From: Methanolobus sp. UBA474 | Lineage (GTDB): Archaea > Halobacteriota > Methanosarcinia > Methanosarcinales > Methanosarcinaceae | NCBI GenBank assembly: GCA_002501695.1 | Contig: DANZ01000154.1 | Coordinates: 1-13,994, forward strand | DNA: 13,994 bases | Reading direction: 5' to 3' | In this document: piece after piece, positions 1-7,096 of the stretch | Layout: every line of letters starts with the position of its first letter | Position numbering within the stretch: the stretch's first letter is position 1 | Program-made: the position numbers and the translations under genes | The notes under the pieces: generated by a model | Database searches by the model: none | Told to the model about the DNA's origin: nothing | The model's input: the letters and a program-made list of their open reading frames with translations, nothing else

Positions 1-1444
1 CAATCCTCCCAAATCCGAAATATTTATCATTTCCCGGTATGCCTAGGTCACATGCGCCTGTACGGATAATCTGGCGGACCTCTTCATTGCTCAGGGCAGG
101 ATCCTTAGATATGATGAGAGCGGCCAGGCCTGCAACGTGGGGAGTTGACATGGATGTACCTGAAGCACGACTATAATTAGTGCCAATGATACTGGAAACA
201 GGGAACATGGGACTCACTGCGGCTTTGGTGGAAAGGATGTCAACACCCGGAGCTGTCACATCTATCTTTTGCCCCCAGTTAGAAAAGGAGGCCTTAGCAT
301 CATTAGTATCAGAGGCTGCAACTGTTATGGCAAGGTCTGCAGACGCAGGCGTAAAATCAAGGGCATCACCATTGCTATTTCCGGCCGCCACCACCACGAC
401 CATGTTCTTGTCATGTGCATAGTGTATGGCATCCTCCAGCAGGGCACTGGTACCTGAGCTTCCCCAGCTGTTGGAGGAGACACGCGCCCCCATATCTGCT
501 GCATACAGGATCGCCTTCACTGCGTCGTCTAAATTGCCACTACCACCGGAGTTGAGGAACTTCAGGGCCATGATCTTACTGTTCCAGCTAACGCCTGTAA
601 CTCCAACTCCATTGTTCCCTACAGCAGCGAGAGTACCTGCTGTGTGAGTGCCATGCCCATTGTCATCTATCGGATCATTGTCATTGTTAACCCAGTCCCA
701 GCCATAATAGTCATCAACGTATCCATTTTTGTCGTCATCTATCCCGTTATTAGGAATCTCGGCCGCATTGACCCACACATTGTCTTTAAGATCCTCATGG
801 TTCCTGTCTACGCCGGTATCAATAGCAGCAACTACTACTGACGGAGAACCTGGCGTCAGATCCCATGCACCTTCACTGTTGATCTTTTGTATGCCCCACT
901 GATCAGGATAAGACTGCGCCCAGGACCCATTTGTCAAGTAGTAGGGGTCATTAGGGATTATCTGGATAGATATCTCATAGTTAGGTTCTACAGCTTCAAT
1001 GTTTGGATCAGATTCATATGATCGCATTAGATCTTTATATTTTTTGAACTCACTGGACCTTACGGATATTTGCTCGCCAGGGATGTTGAATGTGATCTTA
1101 TACCAGCTATAAACAGAGCCATTTTTTGACGAGGCTGAAGGTATTGCAACCTGTTCAAATTCAATGGCATTATGCTTTTTGTTGAGGTTGTTTACTGAAA
1201 CAATGCCAGTATCTTCGGTTTTAGGATATTTCTTAATATCTTTTGTGGATGAGTCCTTAATTTTTATCAATAGCTCATCAGATGAGAAGAATAGATCATC
1301 CGAGTACCCATAAGACAGATCATACTGCTCGATTTCGTGTTTAGGATCCTCAGCATTTGAGATAGCACATGTGGTTGGTATTGAAGCTGCAAGCAGGAGA
1401 ATAACCATGAATAGTGAACAGGCTTTGCATTTACTGATGGCCAT
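1..1444 (-). CDS. Secreted subtilisin-like (S8) serine protease, 3' end cut by window edge
   Basis: An exported peptidase of the subtilase family, expected to cleave proteins outside the cell. The 481 visible residues begin with a signal peptide (lysines at 5 and 7, hydrophobic stretch about 11-21). A propeptide-like region follows at about 55-160, then the S8 catalytic domain from about 180. The catalytic residues are all present: Asp209 in AIDTGV, His264 in NGHGTHTAGT, Asn356 in AAGNSNG (oxyanion hole) and Ser431 in GTSMSTPHVAG. An Asp/Asn-rich segment at about 232-262, just before the His motif, resembles calcium-binding insertions of this family. ATG at 1444 is chosen because it directly precedes the signal peptide and the frame has a stop at 1505-1507. 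The reading frame is open at the left edge, so any C-terminal anchor or sorting domain is not visible. It lies beyond a terminator and appears to be its own transcription unit. The natural substrate is unknown. Confidence 0.95.
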   Translation of the reverse strand, partial: MAISKCKACSLFMVILLLAASIPTTCAISNAEDPKHEIEQYDLSYGYSDDLFFSSDELLIKIKDSSTKDIKKYPKTEDTGIVSVNNLNKKHNAIEFEQVAIPSASSKNGSVYSWYKITFNIPGEQISVRSSEFKKYKDLMRSYESDPNIEAVEPNYEISIQIIPNDPYYLTNGSWAQSYPDQWGIQKINSEGAWDLTPGSPSVVVAAIDTGVDRNHEDLKDNVWVNAAEIPNNGIDDDKNGYVDDYYGWDWVNNDNDPIDDNGHGTHTAGTLAAVGNNGVGVTGVSWNSKIMALKFLNSGGSGNLDDAVKAILYAADMGARVSSNSWGSSGTSALLEDAIHYAHDKNMVVVVAAGNSNGDALDFTPASADLAITVAASDTNDAKASFSNWGQKIDVTAPGVDILSTKAAVSPMFPVSSIIGTNYSRASGTSMSTPHVAGLAALIISKDPALSNEEVRQIIRTGACDLGIPGNDKYFGFGRI

Positions 1445-1526
1445 TATTTGCCCTGCGATACCCAGAAAGGAACATGTTGTAATTTTTTTAGAAATTGTAC
1501 TCATATTAGAAAATCGGCATGACCAT

Positions 1527-1534
1527 ATATATAA
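1527..1534 (-). promoter_or_regulatory. Archaeal box A (TATA) promoter of the subtilase gene
   Basis: The minus strand reads TTTATATA here, a close match to the methanogen box A consensus. It lies about 85 bases upstream of the protease ATG. With the usual spacing of about 25 bases, transcription would start near position 1505 and leave a leader of about 60 bases. The assignment rests on sequence match and position only. Confidence 0.6.
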
Positions 1535-1727
1535 AATAAATGAATATAATTAGCGCAAAATAGTTTCACAAAAAATATTTAAGAAAAGGAATACGCGTTA
1601 TATCATACGATTTTCTACACTACAGTCATGAAATAGTACACCTTTTTATGAATCAATAATACCAAAAGAACTATGAAGATGAAACATAACAAAATCGAGC
1701 AAAAGGATGTAAGTGAAACTTCAGTAT

Positions 1728-1762
1728 AAAATTAAAAAGTTGTTGTTATAGGGAACAACAAC
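1728..1762 (-). terminator. Hairpin plus T-tract terminator downstream of the ACT-domain gene
   Basis: A perfect 9-bp inverted repeat (GTTGTTGTT at 1739-1747 and AACAACAAC at 1754-1762) encloses a 6-base loop. On the minus strand it is followed directly by TTTTTAATTTT. It starts 38 bases beyond the stop of the ACT-domain gene. The T-tract alone fits archaeal termination, and the hairpin gives it a bacterial intrinsic-terminator look. It most likely ends the long minus-strand operon. Confidence 0.7.
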
Positions 1763-1799
1763 CCGTAGTTGATAACTTTGAGAAAGATGATCAGACAGA

Positions 1800-2237
1800 T
1801 CATATCTGCTGTATATCCGCCATATCGATCATCCTGATGCCTGCTCCCTGCAGGACAAGGATAGCACCCTCTATGTCGTTTACTCTCAGGATCAGCAATG
1901 CCTTTTCGGTCTTTGTGACAAATGCATACGCATAATCGATGTTGATATTCCTCTCGCCCAGCACGTCGGCTATTTTCCCAAGCCCTCCGGGCACATCTTC
2001 CATCTCAACACCCAGGACATTGGTCTCAGATACTGTGAAACCGGCATTATGTAACATTTCATGGGCATCTTCCGGCCTGTCAACGACCATCCTGATGATG
2101 CCGAAGTCTCCTGCTTCGGCTATTGTGAATGCCCTTATATTGATCCCGGACTTGCGGAAGTTATTGGCGATATTGGCAAGACGGCCAGGCTTGTTCTCAG
2201 CGAACAGAGAAATCTGCTTTATGATCTTATCTTCCAT
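1800..2237 (-). CDS. Tandem ACT-domain protein paired with the aryl-CoA ligase
   Basis: A 145-residue protein made of two ACT domains (about 5-70 and 72-140). ACT domains bind amino acids and regulate amino-acid enzymes. The first repeat opens with ISLFAENKPGRLANIA, with the Gly/Arg-Leu turn typical of ACT ligand sites. The second has the equivalent PGGLGKIADVLGERNINI. No catalytic domain is attached. It lies 42 bases after the phenylacetate-CoA ligase gene, an arrangement common in archaea, so it may sense aromatic or branched amino acids for that enzyme; this role is inferred from context. A good ribosome binding site (AGAGGTGG) precedes the ATG. It is the last gene before the hairpin terminator. 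Confidence 0.88.
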   Translation of the reverse strand: MEDKIIKQISLFAENKPGRLANIANNFRKSGINIRAFTIAEAGDFGIIRMVVDRPEDAHEMLHNAGFTVSETNVLGVEMEDVPGGLGKIADVLGERNINIDYAYAFVTKTEKALLILRVNDIEGAILVLQGAGIRMIDMADIQQI

Positions 2238-2279
2238 TGAACCACCTCTTACAACTCAAAGAGTATGTGATAACCGATA

Positions 2280-3584
2280 TTATAATTTCCTGTTGTCGAT
2301 GACCCTCTTGGCTTTACCCATGGAGCGCGGGAGACTGCCCTTCTCCACAAGCTCGACCTTTACGGCAAGATTCAGCACATGCTTAAGAGCAGATGACACC
2401 TTGGCTTCAAGAGCCATAATATCATTGACCTTGTCGCTGAAAGCCTCATCGGTCATCTCTATCTGGACCTTCATGACATCAAGTTCGTTGACCCGGTCTA
2501 CCACGATCATGAAGTGCTCGCCGACCTGTGGGATCTTCATGAGGACAGACTCTATCTGGCCAGGGAAGACATTAATGCCCCTGATGATAAGCATGTCATC
2601 CACACGACCTAGCACACGCATTATACGCGGATGGGTCCTTCCGCATTTGCATTCTTCCCTGTTGATGACGGTGATATCACCGATCCTATATCTGATCAGG
2701 GGCAGAGCTTCCTTGGCAAGTGTCGTGATGACAAGCTCCCCGCGTTCACCATCGGGCAGCTGCTCACCTGTTGCAGGGTCTATGACCTCGATGAGGAACT
2801 GGTCAGCCCATATATGTATACCGTCCTGGTACATACATTCAGTGAACAGAGGACCGCTGAGCTCCGAGGTACCGTAGATGTCATAGGCTTTGATACCTGT
2901 CGATTCCTGGATCCGCCTTCGCATTTCCTCGGTCCATGGCTCTGCACCGAAAATGCCAACCCGCAGCTGGGTATCGGTTTCTATGCTGATACCTGCCTGT
3001 GAAGATACCTCGTTCATGAACAGGAAATATGAAGGAGTACAGGCTATGACTGTTGATCGCAGATCCTGCATCAGCTCTATCTGTCTTTCTGTGTTACCTG
3101 AACTGACCGGAAGCACAGTTGCGCCTACCTCTTCCGCACCATAATGTGCTCCGAGACCGCCTGTGAACAGACCGTATCCATAACCGACCTGTACAATATC
3201 ACCTCTTCCTACCCCGATGGAGGTCATCGCCCTTGCAAGGGAAGTGGTCCATACATCAATGTCGTTCTGAGTATAACCAACAACTGTTGGCTTTCCTGTT
3301 GTACCGGAAGACACGTGGAAGCGTACAAGTTGCTCGTTGGGCACACAGAACATACCGGTAGGATAGGTTTCCCTGAGATCGCTCTTGTAGGTGAAGGGCA
3401 GTTTTTTCAGGTCTGCAAGGGTCTTTATATCCCCAGGCTTTACACCTGCCCCGTCAAAACGCTTCCTGTAAAAACCTGAATGCTGATAAACATAGTTCAC
3501 CAGATCGCTTAACTTTTTCTCCTGTATCTTTTCCAGTTCGGAGATAGGCATTCTTTCTATCCATGGGTTCCAGTACTCTTTCAT
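2280..3584 (-). CDS. paaK: Phenylacetate-CoA ligase family protein (adenylate-forming aryl-CoA ligase)
   Basis: Members of this family activate an arylacetate (phenylacetate or a relative) with ATP and join it to coenzyme A through an acyl-adenylate. At 434 residues it has the usual length. Visible motifs are the P-loop SSGTTGKPT (92-100), the core motif YGTSE (237-241), RYRIGD (298-303), the hinge-region GRVDD (326-330) and a late lysine in SMGKAKRV (421-428) that fits the catalytic C-terminal Lys. Two cysteines in ECKCGRTHP (311-319) recall a small zinc-like knuckle seen in relatives. Methanogens are not known to break down phenylacetate; aryl-CoA made here is more likely reductively carboxylated by an indolepyruvate oxidoreductase to rebuild aromatic amino acids. 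That enzyme is not in the window. The gene starts 18 bases after the DHH gene with no strong ribosome binding site, so translational coupling is possible. Substrate unproven. Confidence 0.9.
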   Translation of the reverse strand: MKEYWNPWIERMPISELEKIQEKKLSDLVNYVYQHSGFYRKRFDGAGVKPGDIKTLADLKKLPFTYKSDLRETYPTGMFCVPNEQLVRFHVSSGTTGKPTVVGYTQNDIDVWTTSLARAMTSIGVGRGDIVQVGYGYGLFTGGLGAHYGAEEVGATVLPVSSGNTERQIELMQDLRSTVIACTPSYFLFMNEVSSQAGISIETDTQLRVGIFGAEPWTEEMRRRIQESTGIKAYDIYGTSELSGPLFTECMYQDGIHIWADQFLIEVIDPATGEQLPDGERGELVITTLAKEALPLIRYRIGDITVINREECKCGRTHPRIMRVLGRVDDMLIIRGINVFPGQIESVLMKIPQVGEHFMIVVDRVNELDVMKVQIEMTDEAFSDKVNDIMALEAKVSSALKHVLNLAVKVELVEKGSLPRSMGKAKRVIDNRKL

Positions 3585-3602
3585 TCTATCGCCATTTCAT
3601 TT

Positions 3603-4592
3603 TTATTCAGGATCTTCATGCAGGATAGGACATATTGAAGGATTGGGTTTCCCTTTCAGTACATCACGTACCCTGGTCTTGCATTCTTCAATAATGACAG
3701 CCATATCAGCCACAACATCTATGCCTGCCGCACCGGCATGGCCCCCGCCCGTCCCCTCGTAATTAACACTTATGTCCTCCATGATCTTTCCAAGGTTAAC
3801 GCCTGCACCCACTGCCTCGCGTTTTGCTCTTCCACTCACCCTCACGTTATCGTCCCTTGATGTGCCTATCAGGGCAATATCAGCCCCGATGTTAAGGAAC
3901 ATAGAGGAAGCCGACCCTCCGAAAGAGTTCACATGTGAGTCGACCACGAGCCAGTCATCCACACGCTCTATGGTTGCCCTTGTGGCACATTTGAGCATAG
4001 CTATGCGCATCGATATATCCTGCGGGGTTGTGGCCATCATCTCAAGAACTTCTGCATATTCCACTCCGCTTGCGGCCACGATCTCCGACACGGTCCTGAA
4101 AGTTTCGGATGTCGCGTGCTTGAAGTGGCCGGTATCAGTAATAATGCCGGTCAAAAGACCCAGGGCGGTTCTGCGCATAATGGGTGCTCCCATTATCTTA
4201 AGGATACCAAAGACCATCTCTGCGGTGGATGTGGCATGCCGGTGCAGATAGAAATCGGCATTCTCGATGAGCGCAGTAGTGGCATGGTGGTCAATAACGC
4301 AGTACTTTCCCAGCTTGATATCATTTAGCTGAGAAATGGTTGATGTATCCACAACCAGCGTGATATCATAATCAGAAGGGTTCGGCTTTTCCACGACCTT
4401 TATCTTAAGTTTATCGATCAAAAGAGAAGCAACTCTGTTGCAGCTATCTACAAGTCCTATGGTCCCGCCTATGGCCTCAGATAATGCAAAAGCACTGCTT
4501 ACCGCATCTGGATCGGCATTGCGATGACACAGATAGAGAATATTCTGGTAATCCAGAAGCCTGTTGTAAAACTCCAGTTCTTCAACTTGCAT
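3603..4592 (-). CDS. DHH/DHHA1-family phosphoesterase (NrnA/RecJ-like)
   Basis: A metal-dependent phosphoesterase of the DHH superfamily, whose members degrade short RNAs, phosphoadenosine phosphate or cyclic dinucleotides, or act as RecJ-like exonucleases. With the ATG at 4592 it has 329 residues. Motifs: HRNADPDA (23-30, motif I), VVDTST (80-85, II), IDHHA (100-104, the DHH signature), DTGHF (153-157, IV), and the C-terminal DHHA1 glycine-rich GGGHAGAAG (282-290). There is no added CBS, TrkA or OB domain. A GTG six bases further upstream is in frame, but it forms part of the ribosome binding site (AGAGGTG), so the ATG is preferred. It follows prefoldin beta by 62 bases and precedes the aryl-CoA ligase. 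The precise substrate (nanoRNA, pAp or DNA) cannot be read from the sequence. Confidence 0.9.
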   Translation of the reverse strand: MQVEELEFYNRLLDYQNILYLCHRNADPDAVSSAFALSEAIGGTIGLVDSCNRVASLLIDKLKIKVVEKPNPSDYDITLVVDTSTISQLNDIKLGKYCVIDHHATTALIENADFYLHRHATSTAEMVFGILKIMGAPIMRRTALGLLTGIITDTGHFKHATSETFRTVSEIVAASGVEYAEVLEMMATTPQDISMRIAMLKCATRATIERVDDWLVVDSHVNSFGGSASSMFLNIGADIALIGTSRDDNVRVSGRAKREAVGAGVNLGKIMEDISVNYEGTGGGHAGAAGIDVVADMAVIIEECKTRVRDVLKGKPNPSICPILHEDPE

Positions 4593-4654
4593 GAACACCT
4601 CTGACCATCAGTATAAAGATTGATCCGGGTTACGCCAGTTATAAGGAAGCGGGC

Positions 4655-5008
4655 TTATTGTGCCTGTTTCCCCATGGCCTGTTCAAGTTGTTCCTGAAGT
4701 TGCGTAAAGCGTTTAGAGATACGTTCTTCCTGCCGGGAGACAGACTGGAGTCTCAGGGATAATGTTTCCACTTTTTCCGTAAGTTTGGCAATTGCCTCTT
4801 CTTTGCCAGTTCTTATCTGCAGTTCCCCGACCGTTCTGTAAATTATCGCATCGTCCGTGAGCTTGCCAAGCTCTTCAAGCGCCATCTGGGATTCGTTCTG
4901 AAGGGACTCCATCTGTGCCTTCTGCATTGCAAGCGACTGCGCCTGCTGCTGGACCTGTTGTAACTGCGCCAGCTGGTTCTGTATCTGTGGGGGTATTTGC
5001 GTACTCAT
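4655..5008 (-). CDS. pfdB: Prefoldin subunit beta
   Basis: The beta subunit of the archaeal prefoldin chaperone, an alpha2-beta4 jellyfish-shaped complex that holds unfolded proteins and passes them to the thermosome. The 117-residue protein has the expected two long coiled coils (about 8-45 and 70-112, rich in Gln, Leu and Glu) joined by a short beta-hairpin region containing DDAIIYRTVGELQIRT. Length and layout are typical. An AGGTGA ribosome binding site sits 8 bases upstream of the ATG. In euryarchaea this gene commonly sits at the end of the exosome superoperon next to the KEOPS subunit Pcc1, as it does here. The 114-base gap upstream is larger than most in this cluster and might hold a weak promoter. 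Confidence 0.94.
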   Translation of the reverse strand: MSTQIPPQIQNQLAQLQQVQQQAQSLAMQKAQMESLQNESQMALEELGKLTDDAIIYRTVGELQIRTGKEEAIAKLTEKVETLSLRLQSVSRQEERISKRFTQLQEQLEQAMGKQAQ

Positions 5009-5122
5009 TTGGTTTCACCTGGCATACCAATAAACCTAAAGTGATTTTAATGTTTCTATGCAGTCCGCCTGCAGGAAAACAGGCATGCTAATTCGGATTT
5101 TAAACAAAATGGATGAAATGGT

Positions 5123-5371
5123 TTAACAAGGGCTCTCTTCCTGCAAAGAAGCCACTTCGTAGGCTACCTGTATCAGACGCAACCACGTGTTGAGTGATGA
5201 ACGCATAGAGACAATATCATCGGCCTCCACATTGAGGTAGAGGCAGGACCCTTCTGCCTTCATCCCTATCCGAGACCTTTCCGTAACAGGGGTTTCAAGC
5301 TCCGGCAGCAGAGTCCGGTAAATATCACAGGCATGGGAGGTCTTAAAAACAGACTCTGCCCTGAGTCTCAG
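5123..5371 (-). CDS. pcc1: KEOPS complex subunit Pcc1, apparent CTG start
   Basis: Pcc1 is the small dimerising subunit of KEOPS, which makes the t6A37 modification on ANN-decoding tRNAs together with Kae1, Bud32 and Cgi121. Read from CTG at 5371 the product has 82 residues, beginning (M)RLRAESVFKTSHACDIYR and containing the family core SMRSSLNTWLRLIQVAYE near the C terminus. Length and both ends fit the family as I know it. There is no ATG, GTG or TTG in frame that keeps the conserved N terminus: the frame has a TGA at about 5381-5383 and the first in-frame ATG (5263) would remove nearly half the protein. CTG overlaps the upstream Brix stop as CTGA, with GGTGAT five bases upstream. A sequencing error or a true CTG start are the alternatives. 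Confidence 0.85.
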   Translation of the reverse strand: MRLRAESVFKTSHACDIYRTLLPELETPVTERSRIGMKAEGSCLYLNVEADDIVSMRSSLNTWLRLIQVAYEVASLQEESPC

Positions 5372-5835
5372 GGGGAATCACCCTCATATATTCTGTAGCT
5401 CCTGACCTTCAGGCTGAAAAGCATGGTATCACCCTGGATGAAATCGATCCGATCCTCAGCAACAACCATTGCCAGGGAGTCCTGAAGCCCTGCGACGGTC
5501 TCCAGCAATAACATGCCTGATAAAGCCGAAGCGAGGCTGCCCTCTCCAACTACAACCGGCACTACGCCCCTGGAACGGGGATAGGGACTGGATGATGCGA
5601 TCAGCGTTATATTGGCTGAAAGTGCGCAAAACCCTGCAGGATCATATATGCTTATATTGCCGGGGTTCCCATGATATTCCCCGACTATGAGAAGCGGGGA
5701 ACCGTGCGAGCTCTCAAGGACCTCACCCATGCCCATCTTTCCGCGGTTAAAATAATCACTACTAAAAAATGACGCCAGAAGCTTACATAAAGTACGCGTG
5801 CTGGCGGAAGGTTTACGAGAAGAAGTGATGAGCAT
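5368..5835 (-). CDS. Brix-domain ribosome biogenesis protein (archaeal Imp4-like)
   Basis: A stand-alone Brix-domain protein of 155 residues, the archaeal counterpart of the eukaryotic Imp4/Rpf family that binds pre-rRNA and helps ribosome assembly. The N terminus MLITSSRKPSASTRTLCKLL is characteristic: a TSR-Lys-Pro opening followed by a conserved Arg-Thr-Leu-Cys helix. The rest alternates strands and helices, with weak sequence conservation that is normal for archaeal members. It lies 6 bases after the RpoP stop, with a poor ribosome binding site that falls in the RpoP 3' end, and its own stop overlaps the Pcc1 start. Its place between rpoP and pcc1 is the usual one in euryarchaea. Binding to a particular rRNA site is inferred from the family only. 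Confidence 0.85.
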   Translation of the reverse strand: MLITSSRKPSASTRTLCKLLASFFSSDYFNRGKMGMGEVLESSHGSPLLIVGEYHGNPGNISIYDPAGFCALSANITLIASSSPYPRSRGVVPVVVGEGSLASALSGMLLLETVAGLQDSLAMVVAEDRIDFIQGDTMLFSLKVRSYRIYEGDSP

Positions 5836-5841
5836 CTACTT

Positions 5842-5979
5842 CTACTCTGCTTTGATGCGCTTGATAGTTGTCGGCCGCTCTTTTACAAGTATCCTGTGCC
5901 CACAGTAGGGGCAGCGGATACCGGTATATTCGTAGTCGATCTCAACATTTCGTTTGCATCGGGTGCACTTGTAATCCAT
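5842..5979 (-). CDS. rpoP: DNA-directed RNA polymerase subunit P (Rpo12)
   Basis: A 45-residue zinc-binding subunit of archaeal RNA polymerase, equivalent to eukaryotic Rpb12/ABC10-alpha, which sits with Rpo3-Rpo10 in the assembly platform and supports open complex formation. The sequence shows CTRC (Cys5, Cys8) and CPYC (Cys23, Cys26), four ligands for one zinc, then a basic C terminus ending TIKRIKAE. Length matches the family. The ATG lies 7 bases after the L37Ae stop; the ribosome binding site AAGGT begins inside that stop codon, which points to translational coupling. The small size explains why simple ORF scans miss it. Confidence 0.96.
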   Translation of the reverse strand: MDYKCTRCKRNVEIDYEYTGIRCPYCGHRILVKERPTTIKRIKAE

Positions 5980-5986
5980 ATTAACC

Positions 5987-6274
5987 TTAAGCTAACTGTT
6001 CAGTGGCTTTCTTAACAAGGCGTGAAACGGTCTTCCCAACGTTGGTCTGTGGTATGTATGTACCGCCGGCAAACGTGTGGTCACATTTCGAGCATCTCCA
6101 TATGCCTGTGCCAATCCTGCTTACATTCGGACGTGCGCACTTTACACATATGTGAGGCATGCGCATCTTCTCTTCAATGTCTGCAACCAGTTTGCGGTCT
6201 TTCCTACCGTATCGTACACCAAACCTGCCTGCCGATCGGGTTACACGCCCTTTCCGGGTATATTTTTTTGCCAT
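5987..6274 (-). CDS. rpl37ae: Large ribosomal subunit protein eL43 (L37Ae)
   Basis: A 95-residue zinc-ribbon protein of the 50S subunit. The zinc ligands are Cys43 and Cys46 (CVKC) and Cys61 and Cys64 (CSKC), within IGTGIWRCSKC, a signature of this family. The basic N terminus (MAKKYTRKGRVTRSAGRFG) contacts rRNA in known archaeal ribosomes. Length is as expected. A strong AAGGAGAT ribosome binding site precedes the ATG at 6274. It follows rrp42 by 50 bases and is tightly followed by rpoP. Confidence 0.97.
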   Translation of the reverse strand: MAKKYTRKGRVTRSAGRFGVRYGRKDRKLVADIEEKMRMPHICVKCARPNVSRIGTGIWRCSKCDHTFAGGTYIPQTNVGKTVSRLVKKATEQLA

Positions 6275-6324
6275 GAGTCTAATCTCCTTAAGTTAAATAT
6301 GAGTTCAGTTGAAATGTGAAGTTA

Positions 6325-7092
6325 TCAGATACTCGGCAGATGAGCCTTGCGCAGCTCAGCTGCTTTCTCACATGCCATCTTTACGGCCTGGAGTGCCTGT
6401 TCTTCTGTTAACGCCCCATTACCGCTTTTTTGCATGCCGGATATGGAACCGTTCTGGTTTGAAACGATAGTGATCTTTGTGTCACATACTGTTTCTTCAT
6501 CAAGTCCCGGGTCAACCATCATAGAGCCGCCAATGTTCACCAGTGTGATTGCCAGAGGCGTATCCTTCATGGGCATAGCCCGGTCCTTTCCTTTCCCGGT
6601 GCGTTCTGCAGGAACGGTCGTAGTCATGAGAGCCGCAATTGCACCCAGTGATGAAGCGTCCTGGATATTGCCGGCGTCATTGAGAACATGGATGTCAATA
6701 AAGATTATCCATACCTCTTCTCCTTTCGTAATACAGAGCTCCTTTAAATCAATTGCGCCTGATTCACGAATACCCCTGTCTGTCACACGGGCCATCTCAA
6801 TGGCGGCCTCTTTTGGTGGGCCTGCCTCGAATTCCGGAGAAGCCAGCGGATTCAATTCCAGGCTGGTTATAATTACCCCTTCATCCGGGGAATCCGGGAA
6901 TGGTGCTCCTGCCTGTAATTTTACACCTACAAGGACTTCGGTCTCACCATACTTCACCCAGGCAGAACCTTCCGCCTTATCTATAACATTTGTCTCCAGT
7001 ACGATATCCCTTACCTGATCAAACGAACGGCCATCTACACGCTTTCCGTTAAGCATCAGGTTGTAGATATAATCCTTTTTCAATACAGACAT
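6325..7092 (-). CDS. rrp42: Exosome complex component Rrp42
   Basis: The non-catalytic RNase PH-type subunit of the archaeal exosome. It alternates with Rrp41 in a six-membered ring that degrades RNA from the 3' end with phosphate and can add A-rich tails. The 255-residue product carries GKRVDGR (16-22), the family segment PDSPDEGVIITSLELNPLASP (66-86, given by position) and VTDRGIRES (103-111). ATG at 7092 is preferred because the opening MSVLKKDYIY fits the family. A GTG 24 bases upstream would overlap the end of rrp41 by 20 bases and add eight residues. The chosen start lies 4 bases after the rrp41 stop, so it is probably coupled to it. Confidence 0.95.
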   Translation of the reverse strand: MSVLKKDYIYNLMLNGKRVDGRSFDQVRDIVLETNVIDKAEGSAWVKYGETEVLVGVKLQAGAPFPDSPDEGVIITSLELNPLASPEFEAGPPKEAAIEMARVTDRGIRESGAIDLKELCITKGEEVWIIFIDIHVLNDAGNIQDASSLGAIAALMTTTVPAERTGKGKDRAMPMKDTPLAITLVNIGGSMMVDPGLDEETVCDTKITIVSNQNGSISGMQKSGNGALTEEQALQAVKMACEKAAELRKAHLPSI

Positions 7093-7096
7093 TATT

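Larger units (their letters stand above)
1445..1799. other. AT-rich intergenic region between the ACT-domain gene and the subtilase
   Basis: This 355-base gap contains no credible gene on either strand. It holds the hairpin terminator of the upstream minus-strand operon at its right end and the box A of the protease gene near 1527-1534. The stretch between them (about 1560-1725) is AT-rich; I recognise no RNA gene, repeat or operator in it. Confidence 0.6.

Noticed and set aside
1939..2877. Long plus-strand open frame of about 312 codons
   Set aside because: It lies opposite the ACT and aryl-CoA ligase genes, whose frames match known families; the plus-strand translation has no recognisable domain and is a shadow of codon bias.
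4593..4598. GTG start for the DHH gene two codons before the ATG
   Set aside because: The GTG is part of the AGAGGTG ribosome binding site, so the ATG at 4592 is the better start.
4610..4617. TTTATACT box A-like sequence upstream of the DHH gene
   Set aside because: Normal spacing would place the transcription start inside the coding region, downstream of the ribosome binding site.
5048..5090. GCCTG...CAGGC inverted repeat between pcc1 and prefoldin beta
   Set aside because: Only five base pairs with an eight-base loop and no T-tract after it; too weak to call a terminator or regulatory site.
5123..5263. Pcc1 starting at the first in-frame ATG (5263)
   Set aside because: The 46-residue product would lack the conserved N-terminal half, including the strand and helix with SVFKTSHACDIYR.
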